A stretch of DNA of 64,000 bases, taken from NCBI RefSeq assembly GCF_040115645.1, contig NW_027096028.1:558001-622000 (forward strand). Direction: 5' to 3'. This document shows, piece after piece, positions 12,101-26,200 of the stretch. The translations under genes and the position numbers were made by a program. The notes under the pieces are model-generated. The model was not told the origin of the DNA. It saw nothing but the letters and a program-made list of their open reading frames with translations, and searched no databases. Positions within the stretch are counted from its first letter, which is position 1. Each line of letters starts with the position of its first letter. The DNA is from Euwallacea fornicatus. Taxonomy: Eukaryota; Arthropoda; Insecta; Coleoptera; Curculionidae.

Positions 12101-14543
12101 AAGTTGTGTGTTTGAGCACATAAAGTACGATTTATGTTGGAAACTCATCGAGATGCCATCATGGTTAGTTGTGTCGTCATTATGATCTCATCGAACTGAA
12201 TAATTTGATTCGTTGTTGACGAAATTTGGAGTTCAATTTCCGAAGTTATCGAGCTTCAAAGTGTGAAAAGTGGCTAAAGTTGTGTGTTTGAGCACATAAA
12301 GTACGATTTATGTTGGAAACTCATCGAGATGCCATCATGGTTAGTTGTGTCGTCACTAAGATCTCATCGAATTGAATAATTTGATTCGTTGTTGACGAAA
12401 TTTGGAGTTCAATTTCCGAAGTTATCGAGCTTCAAAGTGTGAAAAGTGGCAAAAGTTGTGTGTTTGAGCACATAAAGTACGATTTATCTTGGAAACTCAT
12501 CGAGATGCCATCATGGTTATTTGTGTCGTCATTATGATCTCATCGAACTGAATAATTTGATTCGTTGTTGACGAAATTTGGAGTTCAATTTCCGAAGTTA
12601 TCGAGCTTCAAAGTGTGAAAAGTGGCAAAAGTTGTGTGTTTGAGCACATAAAGTACGATTTACCTTGGAAACTCATCGAGAAGCCATCATGGTTATTTGT
12701 GTCGTCATTATGATCTCATCGAACTGAATAATTTGATTCGTTGTTGACGAAATTTGGAGTTCAATTTCCGAAGTTATCGAGCTTCAAAGTGTGAAAAGTG
12801 GCAAAAGTTGTGTTTTTGAGCACATAAAGTACGATTTATCTTGGGAACTCATCGAGATGCCATCATGGTTATTTGTGTCGTCATTATGATCTCATCGAAC
12901 TGAATAATTTGATTCGTTGTTGACGAAATTTGGAGTTCAATTTCCGAAGTTATCGAGCTTCAAAGTGTGAAAAGTGGCAAAAGTTGTGTGTTTGAGCACA
13001 TAAAGTACGATTTACCTTGGAAACTCATCGAGATGCCATCATGGTTAGTTGTGTCGTCATTATGATCTCATCGAACTGAATAATTTGATTCGTTGTTGAC
13101 GAAATTTGGAGTTCAATTTCCGAAGTTATCGAGCTTCAAAGTGTGAAAAGTGGCAAAAGTTGTGTGTTTGAGCACATAAAGTACGATTTATCTTGGAAAC
13201 TCATCGAGATGCCATCATGGTTATTTGTGTCGTCATTATGATCTCATCGAACTGAATAATTTGATTCGTTGTTGACGAAATTTGGAGTTCAATTTCCGAA
13301 GTTATCGAGCTTCAAAGTGTGAAAAGTGGCAAAAGTTGTGTGTTTGAGCACATAAAGTACGATTTACCTTGGAAACTCATCGAGATGCCATCATGGTTAG
13401 TTGTGTCGTCATTATGATCTCATCGAACTGAATAATTTGATTCGTTGTTGACGAAATTTGGAGTTCAATTTCCGAAGTTATCGAGCTTCAAAGTGTGAAA
13501 AGTGGCTAAAGTTGTGTGTTTGAGCACATAAAGTACGATTTATGTTGGAAACTCATCGAGATGCCATCATGGTTATTTGTGTCGTCATTATGATCTCATC
13601 GAACTGAATAATTTGATTCGTTGTTGACGAAATTTGGAGTTCAATTTCCGAAGTTATCGAGCTTCAAAGTGTGAAAAGTGGCAAAAGTTGTGTGTTTGAG
13701 CACATAAAGTACGATTTACCTTGGAAACTCATCGAGATGCCATCATGTTTATTTGTGTCGTCATTATGATCTCATCGAACTGAATAATTTGATTCGTTGT
13801 TGACGAAATTTGGAGTTGAATTTCCGAAGTTATCGAGCTTCAAAGTGTGAAAACTGGCAAAAGTTGTGTGTTTGAGCACATAAAGTACGATTTACCTTGG
13901 AAACTCATCGAGATGCCATCATGGTTAGTTGTGTCGTCACTAAGATCTCATCGAATTGAATAATTTGATTCGTTGTTGACGAAATTTGGAGTTCAATTTC
14001 CGAAGTTTCGAGCTTCAAAGTGTGAAAAGTGGCGAAAGTTGTGTGTTTGAGCACATAAAGTACGATTTACCTTGGAAACTCATCGAGATGCCATCATGGT
14101 TAGTTGTGTCGTCACTAAGATCTCATCGAAATGATTAATTTGATTCGTTGTTGACGAAATTTGGAGTTCAATTTCCGAAGTTTCGAGCTTCAAAGTGTGA
14201 AAAGTGGCGAAAGTTGTGTGTTTGAGCGCATAAAGTACGATTTATCTTGGAAACTCATCGAGATGCCATCATGGTTAGTTGTGTCGTCATTATGATCTCA
14301 TCGAACTGAATAATTTGATTCGTTGTTGACGAAATTTGGAGTTCAATTTCCGAAGTTTCGAGCTTCAAAGTGTGAAAAGTGGCGAAAGTTGTGTGTTTGA
14401 GCACATAAAGTACGATTTACCTTGGAAACTCATCGAGATGCCATCATGGTTAGTTGTGTCGTCACTAAGATCTCATCGAATTGATTAATTTGATTCGTTG
14501 TTGACGAAATTTGGAGTTCAATTTCCGAAGTTATCGAGCTTCA
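9145..14543 (+). repeat. Long segmental duplication, copy 2 (about 5.40 kb, ten monomers shorter)
   Basis: Second copy of the 1404-8562 segment, with the same rare marker bases in the same order. It is 1760 bp shorter. The overlap 11396-12274 matches both 3655-4533 and 5415-6293 of copy 1, as expected if unequal exchange inside that stretch removed ten monomers here or added ten to copy 1. On the right the match ends at 14543/14544, where copy 1 has CTTCATAG and this copy has CTTCAAAG. Confidence 0.9.
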
Positions 14544-17034
14544 AAGTGTGAAAAGTGGCGAAAGTTGTGTGTTTGAGCACATAAAGTACGATTTATCTTG
14601 GAAACTCATCGAGATGCCATCATGGTTATTTGTGTCGTCATTATGATCTCATCGAACTGAATAATTTGATTCGTTGTTGACGAAATTTGGAGTTCAATTT
14701 CCGAAGTTATCGAGCTTCAAAGTGTGAAAAGCGGCAAAAGTTGTGTGTTTGAGCACATAAAGTACGATTTATCTTGGAAACTCATCGAGATGCCATCATG
14801 GTTATTTGTGTCGTCATTATGATCTCATCGAACTGAATAATTTGATTCGTTGTTGACGAAATTTGGAGTTCAATTTCCGAAGTTTCGAGCTTCAAAGTGT
14901 GAAAAGTGGCGAAAGTTGTGTGTTTGAGCGCATAAAGTACGATTTATCTTGGAAACTCATCGAGATGCCATCATGGTTAGTTGTGTCGTCACTAAGATCT
15001 CGTCCAACTGAATAATTTGATTCGTTGTTGACGAAATTTGGAGTTCAATTTCCGAAGTTTCGAGCTTCAAAGTGTGAAAAGTGGCGAAAGTTGTGTGTTT
15101 GAGCACATAAAGTACGATTTACCTTGGAAACTCATCGAGATGCCATCATGGTTAGTTGTGTCGTCACTAAGATCTCATCGAATTGAATAATTTGATTCGT
15201 TGTTGACGAAATTTGGAGTTCAATTTCCGAAGTTTCGAGCTTCAAAGTGTGAAAAGTGGCGAAAGTTGTGTGTTTGAGCGCATAAAGTACGATTTATCTT
15301 GGAAACTCATCGAGATGCCATCATGGTTAGTTGTGTCGTCACTAAGATCTCGTCCAACTGAATAATTTGATTCGTTGTTGACGAAATTTGGAGTTCAATT
15401 TCCGAAGTTTCGAGCTTCAAAGTGTGAAAAGTGGCGAAAGTTGTGTGTTTGAGCACATAAAGTACGATTTACCTTGGAAACTCATCGAGATGCCATCATG
15501 GTTAGTTGTGTCGTCACTAAGATCTCATCGAATTGAATAATTTGATTCGTTGTTGACGAAATTTGGAGTTCAATTTCCGAAGTTTCGAGCTTCAAAGTGT
15601 GAAAAGTGGCGAAAGTTGTGTGTTTGAGCACATAAAGTACGATTTACCTTGGAAACTCATCGAGATGCCATCATGGTTAGTTGTGTCGTCACTAAGATCT
15701 CATCGAATTGAATAATTTGATTCGTTGTTGACGAAATTTGGAGTTCAATTTCCGAAGTTATCGAGCTTCAAAGTGTGAAAAGTGGCAAAAGTTGTGTGTT
15801 TGAGCACATAAAGTACGATTTACCTTGGAAACTCATCGAGATGCCATCATGGTTAGTTGTGTCGTCATTATGATCTCATCGAACTGAATAATTTGATTCG
15901 TTGTTGACGAAATTTGGAGTTCAATTTCCGAAGTTATCGAGCTTCAAAGTGTGAAAAGTGGCAAAAGTTGTGTGTTTGAGCACATAAAGTACGATTTACC
16001 TTGGAAACTCATCGAGATGCCATCATGGTTAGTTGTGTCGTCATTATGATCTCATCGAATTGATTAATTTGATTCGTTGTTGACAAAATTTGGAGTTCAA
16101 TTTCCAAAGTTATCGAGCTTCAAAGTGTGAAAAGTGGCAAAAGTTGTGTGTTTGAGCACATAAAGTACGATTTACCTTGGAAACTCATCGAGATGCCATC
16201 ATGGTTAGTTGTGTCGTCATTATGATCTCATCGAATTGATTAATTTGATTCGTTGTTGACGAAATTTGGAGTTCAATTTCCGAAGTTATCGAGCTTCAAA
16301 GTGTGAAAAGTGGCGAAAGTTGTGTGTTTGAGCACATAAAGTACGATTTATCTTGGAAACTCATCGAGATGCCATCATGGTTATTTGTGTCGTCATTATG
16401 ATCTCATCGAACTGAATAATTTGATTCGTTGTTGACGAAATTTGGAGTTCAATTTCCGAAGTTATCGAGCTTCAAAGTGTGAAAAGCGGCAAAAGTTGTG
16501 TGTTTGAGCACATAAAGTACGATTTATCTTGGAAACTCATCGAGATGCCATCATGGTTATTTGTGTCGTCATTATGATCTCATCGAACTGAATAATTTGA
16601 TTCGTTGTTGACGAAATTTGGAGTTCAATTTCCGAAGTTTCGAGCTTCAAAGTGTGAAAAGTGGCGAAAGTTGTGTGTTTGAGCGCATAAAGTACGATTT
16701 ATCTTGGAAACTCATCGAGATGCCATCATGGTTAGTTGTGTCGTCACTAAGATCTCGTCCAACTGAATAATTTGATTCGTTGTTGACGAAATTTGGAGTT
16801 CAATTTCCGAAGTTTCGAGCTTCAAAGTGTGAAAAGTGGCGAAAGTTGTGTGTTTGAGCACATAAAGTACGATTTACCTTGGAAACTCATCGAGATGCCA
16901 TCATGGTTAGTTGTGTCGTCACTAAGATCTCATCGAATTGAATAATTTGATTCGTTGTTGACGAAATTTGGAGTTCAATTTCCGAAGTTTCGAGCTTCAA
17001 AGTGTGAAAAGTGGCGAAAGTTGTGTGTTTGAGC
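14469..17034 (+). repeat. 1755-bp shift duplication in the transition zone
   Basis: 14469-15279 matches 16224-17034 at shift 1755 (ten monomers minus five bases). The private marker is GCGGC instead of GTGGC, at 14731 and 16486. The match begins after the CTAAG/TTATG difference (14468/16223) and ends at 15280/17035 (GAGCG versus GAGCA). Confidence 0.85.
14884..15710 (+). repeat. 350-bp dimer repeats of A109-deleted monomers
   Basis: Two 175-bp monomer types alternate: one with GAGCGCATA and the CTCGTCCAACTG allele, one with GAGCACATA and CTCATCGAATTG. The GAGCG marker is at 14926 and 15276, exactly 350 bp apart. The run continues with A109-deleted monomers after 15580 but the alternation is lost there. 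Confidence 0.8.
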
Positions 17035-18566
17035 ACATAAAGTACGATTTACCTTGGAAACTCATCGAGATGCCATCATGGTTAGTTGTGTCGTCACTAA
17101 GATCTCATCGAATTGAATAATTTGATTCGTTGTTGACGAAATTTGGAGTTCAATTTCCGAAGTTATCGAGCTTCAAAGTGTGAAAAGTGGCAAAAGTTGT
17201 GTGTTTGAGCACATAAAGTACGATTTACCTTGGAAACTCATCGAGATGCCATCATGGTTAGTTGTGTCGTCATTATGATCTCATCGAACTGAATAATTTG
17301 ATTCGTTGTTGACGAAATTTGGAGTTCAATTTCCGAAGTTATCGAGCTTCAAAGTGTGAAAAGTGGCAAAAGTTGTGTGTTTGAGCACATAAAGTACGAT
17401 TTACCTTGGAAACTCATCGAGATGCCATCATGGTTAGTTGTGTCGTCACTAAGATCTCATCGAATTGATTAATTTGATTCGTTGTTGACAAAATTTGGAG
17501 TTCAATTTCCGAAGTTATCGAGCTTCAAAGTGTGAAAAGTGGCAAAAGTTGTGTGTTTGAGCACATAAAGTACGATTTACCTTGGAAACTCATCGAGATG
17601 CCATCATGGTTAGTTGTGTCGTCATTATGATCTCATCGAATTGATTAATTTGATTCGTTGTTGACAAAATTTGGAGTTCAATTTCCAAAGTTATCGAGCT
17701 TCAAAGTGTGAAAAGTGGCAAAAGATGTGTGTTTGAGCACATAAAGTACGATTTACCTTGGAAACTCATCGAGATGCCATCATGGTTAATTGTGTCGTCA
17801 TTATGATCTCATCGAACTGAATAATTTGATTCGTTGTTGACGAAATTTGGAGTTCAATTTCCGAAGTTATCGAGCTTCAAAGTGTGAAAAGTGGCTAAAG
17901 TTGTGTGTTTGAGCACATAAAGTACGATTTATGTTGGAAACTCATCGAGATGCCATCATGGTTAGTTGTGTCGTCACTAAGATCTCATCGAATTGATTAA
18001 TTTGATTCGTTGTTGACAAAATTTGGAGTTCAATTTCCGAAGTTATCGAGCTTCAAAGTGTGAAAAGTGGCAAAAGTTGTGTGTTTGAGCACATAAAGTA
18101 CGATTTACCTTGGAAACTCATCGAGATGCCATCATGGTTAGTTGTGTCGTCACTAAGATATCATCGAACTGAATAATTTGATTCGTTGTTGACGAAATTT
18201 GGAGTTCAATTTCCGAAGTTATCGAGCTTCAAAGTGTGAAAAGTGGCTAAAGTTGTGTGTTTGAGCACATAAAGTACGATTTATGTTGGAAACTCATCGA
18301 GATGCCATCATGGTTAGTTGTGTCGTCACTAAGATCTCATCGAATTGATTAATTTGATTCGTTGTTGACGAAATTTGGAGTTCAATTTCCGAAGTTATCG
18401 AGCTTCAAAGTGTGAAAAGTGGCAAAAGTTGTATGTTTGAGCACATAAAGTACGATTTACCTTGGAAACTCATCGAGATGCCATCATGGTTAGTTGTGTC
18501 GTCACTAAGATCTCATCGAACTGAATAATTTGATTCGTTGTTGACGAAATTTGGAGTTAAGTTTCG
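15711..18566 (+). repeat. Heterogeneous satellite stretch between two HOR domains
   Basis: Ordinary monomers only. Most are 176 bp, with GATTAATTT and ACAAAATTT alleles appearing in several (for example near 16065-16105 and 17460-17490). Part of it (16224-17034) is the second copy of the 1755-bp duplication. The stretch ends in an unusual copy with three substitutions within 8 bp (18559, 18561, 18566). No gene, RNA or insertion is visible. Confidence 0.8.
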
Positions 18567-21500
18567 GAAGTTATCGAGCTTCAAAGTGTGAAAAGTGGCG
18601 AAAGTTGTGTGTTTGAGCACATAAAGTACGATTTATGTTGGAAACTCATCGAGATGCCATCATGGTTAGTTGTGTCGTCACTAAGATCTCATCGAACTGA
18701 ATAATTTGATTCGTTGTTGACGAAATTTGGAGTTCAATTTCCGAAGTTATCGAGCTTCAAAGTGTGAAAAGAGGCAAAAATTGAGTATTTCACCACATAA
18801 TGTACGATTTATCTTGGAAACTCATCGTAATGCCATCATGGTTAGTTGTGTCGTCACTAAGATCTCATCGAATTGAATAATTTGATTCGTTGTTGACGAA
18901 ATTTGGAGTTCAATTTCCGAAGTTTCGAGCTTCAAAGTGTGAAAAGTGGCGAAAGTTGTGTGTTTGAGCACATAAAGTACGATTTATCTTGGAAACTCAT
19001 CGAGATGCCATCATGGTTAGTTGTGTCGTTATTATGATCTCATCGAACTGAATAATTTGATTCGTTGTTGACGAAATTTGGAGTTCAATTTCCGAAGTTA
19101 TCGAGCTTCAAAGTGTGAAAAGTGGCTAAAGTTGTGTGTTTGAGCACATAAAGTACGATTTATGTTGGAAACTCATCGAGATGCCATCATGGTTAGTTGT
19201 GTCGTCACTAAGATCTCATCGAACTGAATAATTTGATTCGTTGTTGACGAAATTTGGAGATCAATTTCCGAAGTTATCGAGCTTCAAAGTGTGAAAAGTG
19301 GCTAAAGTTGTGTGTTTGAGCACATAAAGTACGATTTATGTTGGAAACTCATCGAGATGCCATCATGGTTAGTTGTGTCGTCACTAAGATCTCATCGAAT
19401 TGATTAATTTGATTCGTTGTTGACGAAATTTGGAGTTCAATTTCCGAAGTTATCGAGCTTCAAAGTGTGAAAAGTGGCAAAAATTGAGTATTTCACCACA
19501 TAATGTACGATTTACCTTGGAAACTCATGGAGATGCCATCATGGTTAGTTGTGTCGTCACTAAGATCTCATCGAACTGAATAATTTGATTCGTTGTTGAC
19601 GAAATTTGGAGTTCAATTTCCGAAGTTATCGAGCTTCAAAGTGTGAAAAGTGGCTAAAGTTGTGTGTTTGAGCACATAAAGTACGATTTATGTTGGAAAC
19701 TCATCGAGATGCCATCATGGTTAGTTGTGTCGTCACTAAGATCTCATCGAATTGATTAATTTGATTCGTTGTTGACGAAATTTGGAGTTCAATTTCCGAA
19801 GTTATCGAGCTTCAAAGTGTGAAAAGTGGCAAAAATTGAGTATTTCACCACATAATGTACGATTTACCTTGGAAACTCATGGAGATGCCATCATGGTTAG
19901 TTGTGTCGTCACTAAGATCTCATCGAACTGAATAATTTGATTCGTTGTTGACGAAATTTGGAGTTCAATTTCCGAAGTTATCGAGCTTCAAAGTGTGAAA
20001 AGTGGCTAAAGTTGTGTGTTTGAGCACATAAAGTACGATTTATGTTGGAAACTCATCGAGATGCCATCATGTTTAGTTGTGTCGTCACTAAGATCTCATC
20101 GAATTGATTAATTTGATTCGTTGTTGACGAAATTTGGAGTTCAATTTCCGAAGTTATCGAGCTTCAAAGTGTGAAAAGTGGCAAAAATTGAGTATTTCAC
20201 CACATAATGTACGATTTACCTTGGAAACTCATGGAGATGCCATCATGGTTAGTTGTGTCGTCACTAAGATCTCATCGAACTGAATAATTTGATTCGTTGT
20301 TGACGAAATTTGGAGTTCAATTTCCGAAGTTATCGAGCTTCAAAGTGTGAAAAGTGGCTAAAGTTGTGTGTTTGAGCACATAAAGTACGATTTATGTTGG
20401 AAACTCATCGAGATGCCATCATGGTTAGTTGTGTCGTCACTAAGATCTCATCGAATTGATTAATTTGATTCGTTGTTGACGAAATTTGGAGTTCAATTTC
20501 CGAAGTTATCGAGCTTCAAAGTGTGAAAAGTGGCAAAAATTGAGTATTTCACCACATAATGTACGATTTACCTTGGAAACTCATGGAGATGCCATGATGG
20601 TTACTTGTGTCGTCACTAAGATCTCATCGAATTGATTAATTTGATTCGTTGTTGACAAAATTTGGAGTTCAATTTCCAAAGTTATCGAGCTTCAAAGTGT
20701 GAAAAGTGGCAAAAGATGTGTGTTTGAGCACATAAAGTACGATTTATGTTGGAAACTCATCGAGATGCCATCATGGTTAGTTGTGTCGTCACTAAGATCT
20801 CATCGAACTGAATAATTTGATTCGTTGTTGACGAAATTTGGAGTTCAATTTCCGAAGTTATCGAGCTTCAAAGTGTGAAAAGTGGCGAAAGTTGTGTGTT
20901 TGAGCACATAAAGTACGATTTATGTTGGAAACTCATCGAGATGCCATCATGGTTAGTTGTGTCGTCACTAAGATCTCATCGAACTGAATAATTTGATTCG
21001 TTGTTGACGAAATTTGGAGTTCAATTTCCGAAGTTATCGAGCTTCAAAGTGTGAAAAGAGGCAAAAATTGAGTATTTCACCACATAATGTACGATTTATC
21101 TTGGAAACTCATCGTAATGCCATCATGGTTAGTTGTGTCGTCACTAAGATCTCATCGAATTGAATAATTTGATTCGTTGTTGACGAAATTTGGAGTTCAA
21201 TTTCCGAAGTTTCGAGCTTCAAAGTGTGAAAAGTGGCGAAAGTTGTGTGTTTGAGCACATAAAGTACGATTTATCTTGGAAACTCATCGAGATGCCATCA
21301 TGGTTAGTTGTGTCGTTATTATGATCTCATCGAACTGAATAATTTGATTCGTTGTTGACGAAATTTGGAGTTCAATTTCCGAAGTTATCGAGCTTCAAAG
21401 TGTGAAAAGTGGCTAAAGTTGTGTGTTTGAGCACATAAAGTACGATTTATGTTGGAAACTCATCGAGATGCCATCATGGTTAGTTGTGTCGTCACTAAGA

Positions 21501-23209
21501 TCTCATCGAACTGAATAATTTGATTCGTTGTTGACGAAATTTGGAGATCAATTTCCGAAGTTATCGAGCTTCAAAGTGTGAAAAGTGGCTAAAGTTGTGT
21601 GTTTGAGCACATAAAGTACGATTTATGTTGGAAACTCATCGAGATGCCATCATGGTTAGTTGTGTCGTCACTAAGATCTCATCGAATTGATTAATTTGAT
21701 TCGTTGTTGACGAAATTTGGAGTTCAATTTCCGAAGTTATCGAGCTTCAAAGTGTGAAAAGTGGCAAAAATTGAGTATTTCACCACATAATGTACGATTT
21801 ACCTTGGAAACTCATGGAGATGCCATCATGGTTAGTTGTGTCGTCACTAAGATCTCATCGAACTGAATAATTTGATTCGTTGTTGACGAAATTTGGAGTT
21901 CAATTTCCGAAGTTATCGAGCTTCAAAGTGTGAAAAGTGGCTAAAGTTGTGTGTTTGAGCACATAAAGTACGATTTATGTTGGAAACTCATCGAGATGCC
22001 ATCATGGTTAGTTGTGTCGTCACTAAGATCTCATCGAATTGATTAATTTGATTCGTTGTTGACGAAATTTGGAGTTCAATTTCCGAAGTTATCGAGCTTC
22101 AAAGTGTGAAAAGTGGCAAAAATTGAGTATTTCACCACATAATGTACGATTTACCTTGGAAACTCATGGAGATGCCATCATGGTTAGTTGTGTCGTCACT
22201 AAGATCTCATCGAACTGAATAATTTGATTCGTTGTTGACGAAATTTGGAGTTCAATTTCCGAAGTTATCGAGCTTCAAAGTGTGAAAAGTGGCTAAAGTT
22301 GTGTGTTTGAGCACATAAAGTACGATTTATGTTGGAAACTCATCGAGATGCCATCATGTTTAGTTGTGTCGTCACTAAGATCTCATCGAATTGATTAATT
22401 TGATTCGTTGTTGACGAAATTTGGAGTTCAATTTCCGAAGTTATCGAGCTTCAAAGTGTGAAAAGTGGCAAAAATTGAGTATTTCACCACATAATGTACG
22501 ATTTACCTTGGAAACTCATGGAGATGCCATCATGGTTAGTTGTGTCGTCACTAAGATCTCATCGAACTGAATAATTTGATTCGTTGTTGACGAAATTTGG
22601 AGTTCAATTTCCGAAGTTATCGAGCTTCAAAGTGTGAAAAGTGGCTAAAGTTGTGTGTTTGAGCACATAAAGTACGATTTATGTTGGAAACTCATCGAGA
22701 TGCCATCATGGTTAGTTGTGTCGTCACTAAGATCTCATCGAATTGATTAATTTGATTCGTTGTTGACGAAATTTGGAGTTCAATTTCCGAAGTTATCGAG
22801 CTTCAAAGTGTGAAAAGTGGCAAAAATTGAGTATTTCACCACATAATGTACGATTTACCTTGGAAACTCATGGAGATGCCATGATGGTTACTTGTGTCGT
22901 CACTAAGATCTCATCGAATTGATTAATTTGATTCGTTGTTGACAAAATTTGGAGTTCAATTTCCAAAGTTATCGAGCTTCAAAGTGTGAAAAGTGGCAAA
23001 AGATGTGTGTTTGAGCACATAAAGTACGATTTATGTTGGAAACTCATCGAGATGCCATCATGGTTAGTTGTGTCGTCACTAAGATCTCATCGAACTGAAT
23101 AATTTGATTCGTTGTTGACGAAATTTGGAGTTCAATTTCCGAAGTTATCGAGCTTCAAAGTGTGAAAAGTGGCGAAAGTTGTGTGTTTGAGCACATAAAG
23201 TACGATTTA
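18567..23209 (+). repeat. Tandem 13-monomer HOR, period 2287 bp, two copies
   Basis: 18567-20922 matches 20854-23209 at shift 2287 (13 x 176 minus one). Because the matched length slightly exceeds the shift, this is a true tandem duplication. Rare markers are shared: GAGGCAAAAA at 18771/21058, GGAGATCA at 19256/21543, TGTTTAG at 20070/22357 and CCATGATGG at 20592/22879. The left limit is the diverged copy at 18559-18566; the right limit is the ATGTTG/ACCTTG difference at 20923/23210. I noticed no difference between the copies at the marker sites. Confidence 0.9.
19262..20591 (+). repeat. 352-bp dimer HOR, alternating ordinary and B monomers
   Basis: B motifs at 19484, 19836, 20188 and 20540 are spaced exactly 352 bp. 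Each dimer has one monomer with the AACTG allele, site 136 T and ATGTTG, and one with GATTAATTT and the B block. The run is repeated at about 21549-22878 inside the second 2287-bp HOR copy, and in shortened form at about 23.7-24.5 kb (TGTTTAG marker again at 24291). Confidence 0.9.
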
Positions 23210-26200
23210 CCTTGGAAACTCACGAGATGCCATCATGGTTACTTGTGTCGTCATTATGATCTCATCGAACTGAATAATTTGATTCGTTGTTGACGAAATT
23301 TGGAGTTCAATTTCCGAAGTTATCGAGCTTCAAAGTGTGAAAAGTGGCAAAAATTGAGTATTTCACCACATAATGTACGATTTACCTTGGAAACTCATCG
23401 AGATGCCATCATGGTTAGTTGTGTCGTCACTAAGATCTCATCGAACTGAATAATTTGATTCGTTGTTGACGAAATTTGGAGTTCAATTTCCGAAGTTATC
23501 GAGCTTCAAAGTGTGAAAAGTGGCGAAAGTTGTGTGTTTGAGCACATAAAGTACGATTTACCTTGGAAACTCACGAGATGCCATCATGGTTAGTTGTGTC
23601 GTCACTAAGATCTCATCGAACTGAATAATTTGATTCGTTGTTGACGAAATTTGGAGTTCAATTTCCGAAGTTATCGAGCTTCAAAGTGTGAAAAGTGGCA
23701 AAAATTGAGTATTTCACCACATAATGTACGATTTACCTTGGAAACTCATGGAGATGCCATCATGGTTAGTTGTGTCGTCACTAAGATCTCATCGAACTGA
23801 ATAATTTGATTCGTTGTTGACGAAATTTGGAGTTCAATTTCCGAAGTTATCGAGCTTCAAAGTGTGAAAAGTGGCTAAAGTTGTGTGTTTGAGCACATAA
23901 AGTACGATTTATGTTGGAAACTCATCGAGATGCCATCATGGTTAGTTGTGTCGTCACTAAGATCTCATCGAATTGATTAATTTGATTCGTTGTTGACGAA
24001 ATTTGGAGTTCAATTTCCGAAGTTATCGAGCTTCAAAGTGTGAAAAGTGGCAAAAATTGAGTATTTCACCACATAATGTACGATTTACCTTGGAAACTCA
24101 TGGAGATGCCATCATGGTTAGTTGTGTCGTCACTAAGATCTCATCGAACTGAATAATTTGATTCGTTGTTGACGAAATTTGGAGTTCAATTTCCGAAGTT
24201 ATCGAGCTTCAAAGTGTGAAAAGTGGCTAAAGTTGTGTGTTTGAGCACATAAAGTACGATTTATGTTGGAAACTCATCGAGATGCCATCATGTTTAGTTG
24301 TGTCGTCACTAAGATCTCATCGAATTGATTAATTTGATTCGTTGTTGACGAAATTTGGAGTTCAATTTCCGAAGTTATCGAGCTTCAAAGTGTGAAAAGT
24401 GGCAAAAATTGAGTATTTCACCACATAATGTACGATTTACCTTGGAAACTCATGGTGATGCCATCATGGTTACTTGTGTCGTCACTAAGATCTCATCGAA
24501 TTGATTAATTTGATTCGTTGTTGACAAAATTTGGAGTTCAATTTCCAAAGTTATCGAGCTTCAAAGTGTGAAAAGTGGCAAAAGATGTGTGTTTGAGCAC
24601 ATAAAGTACGATTTATGTTGGAAACTCATCGAGATGCCATCATGGTTAGTTGTGTCGTCACTAAGATCTCATCGAATTGATTAATTTGATTCGTTGTTGA
24701 CGAAATTTGGAGTTCAATTTCCGAAGTTATCGAGCTTCAAAGTGTGAAAAGTGGCAAAAATTGAGTATTTCACCACATAATGTACGATTTACCTTGGAAA
24801 CTCATGGAGATGCCATCATGGTTACTTGTGTCGTCACTAAGATCTCATCGAATTGATTAATTTGATTCGTTGTTGACAAAATTTGGAGTTCAATTTCCAA
24901 AGTTATCGAGCTTCAAAGTGTGAAAAGTGGCAAAAGATGTGTGTTTGAGCACATAAAGTACGATTTATGTTGGAAACTCATCGAGATGCCATCATGGTTA
25001 GTTGTGTCGTCACTAAGATCTCATCGAATTGATTAATTTGATTCGTTGTTGACGAAATTTGGAGTTAAATTTCCGAAGTTATCGAGCTTCAAAGTGTGAA
25101 AAGTGGCAAAAATTGAGTATTTCACCACATAATGTACGATTTACCTTGGAAACTCATGGAGATGCCATCATGGTTACTTGTGTCGTCACTAAGATCTCAT
25201 CGAATTGATTAATTTGATTCGTTGTTGACAAAATTTGGAGTTCAATTTCCAAAGTTATCGAGCTTCAAAGTGTGAAAAGTGGCAAAAGATGTGTGTTTGA
25301 GCACATAAAGTACGATTTATGTTGGAAACTCATCGAGATGCCATCATGGTTAGTTGTGTCGTCACTAAGATCTCATCGAACTGAATAATTTGATTCGTTG
25401 TTGACGAAATTTGGAGTTCAATTTCCGAAGTTATCGAGCTTCAAAGTGTGAAAAGTGGCGAAAGTTGTGTGTTTGAGCACATAAAGTACGATTTACCTTG
25501 GAAACTCACGAGATGCCATCATGGTTACTTGTGTCGTCATTATGATCTCATCGAACTGAATAATTTGATTCGTTGTTGACGAAATTTGGAGTTCAATTTC
25601 CGAAGTTATCGAGCTTCAAAGTGTGAAAAGTGGCAAAAATTGAGTATTTCACCACATAATGTACGATTTACCTTGGAAACTCATCGAGATGCCATCATGG
25701 TTAGTTGTGTCGTCATTATGATCTCATCGAATTGAATAATTTGATTCGTTGTTGACGAAATTTGGAGTTCAATTTCCGAAGTTATCGAGCTTCAAAGTGT
25801 GAAAAGTGGCAAAAATTGAGTATTTCACCACATAATGTACGATTTACCTTGGAAACTCATCGAGATGCCATCATGGTTAGTTGTGTCGTCACTAAGATCT
25901 CATCGAACTGAATAATTTGATTCGTTGTTGACGAAATTTGGAGTTCAATTTCCGAAGTTATCGAGCTTCAAAGTGTGAAAAGTGGCTAAAGTTGTGTGTT
26001 TGAGCACATAAAGTACGATTTATCTTGGAAACTCACGAGATGCCATCATGGTTACTTGTGTCGTCACTATGATCTCATCGAATTGAATAATTTGATTCGT
26101 TGTTGATGAAATTTGGAGTTCAATTTCCGAAGTTATCGAGCTTCAAAGTGTGAAAAGTGGCGAAAGTTGTGTGTTTGAGCACATAAAGTACGATTTATCT

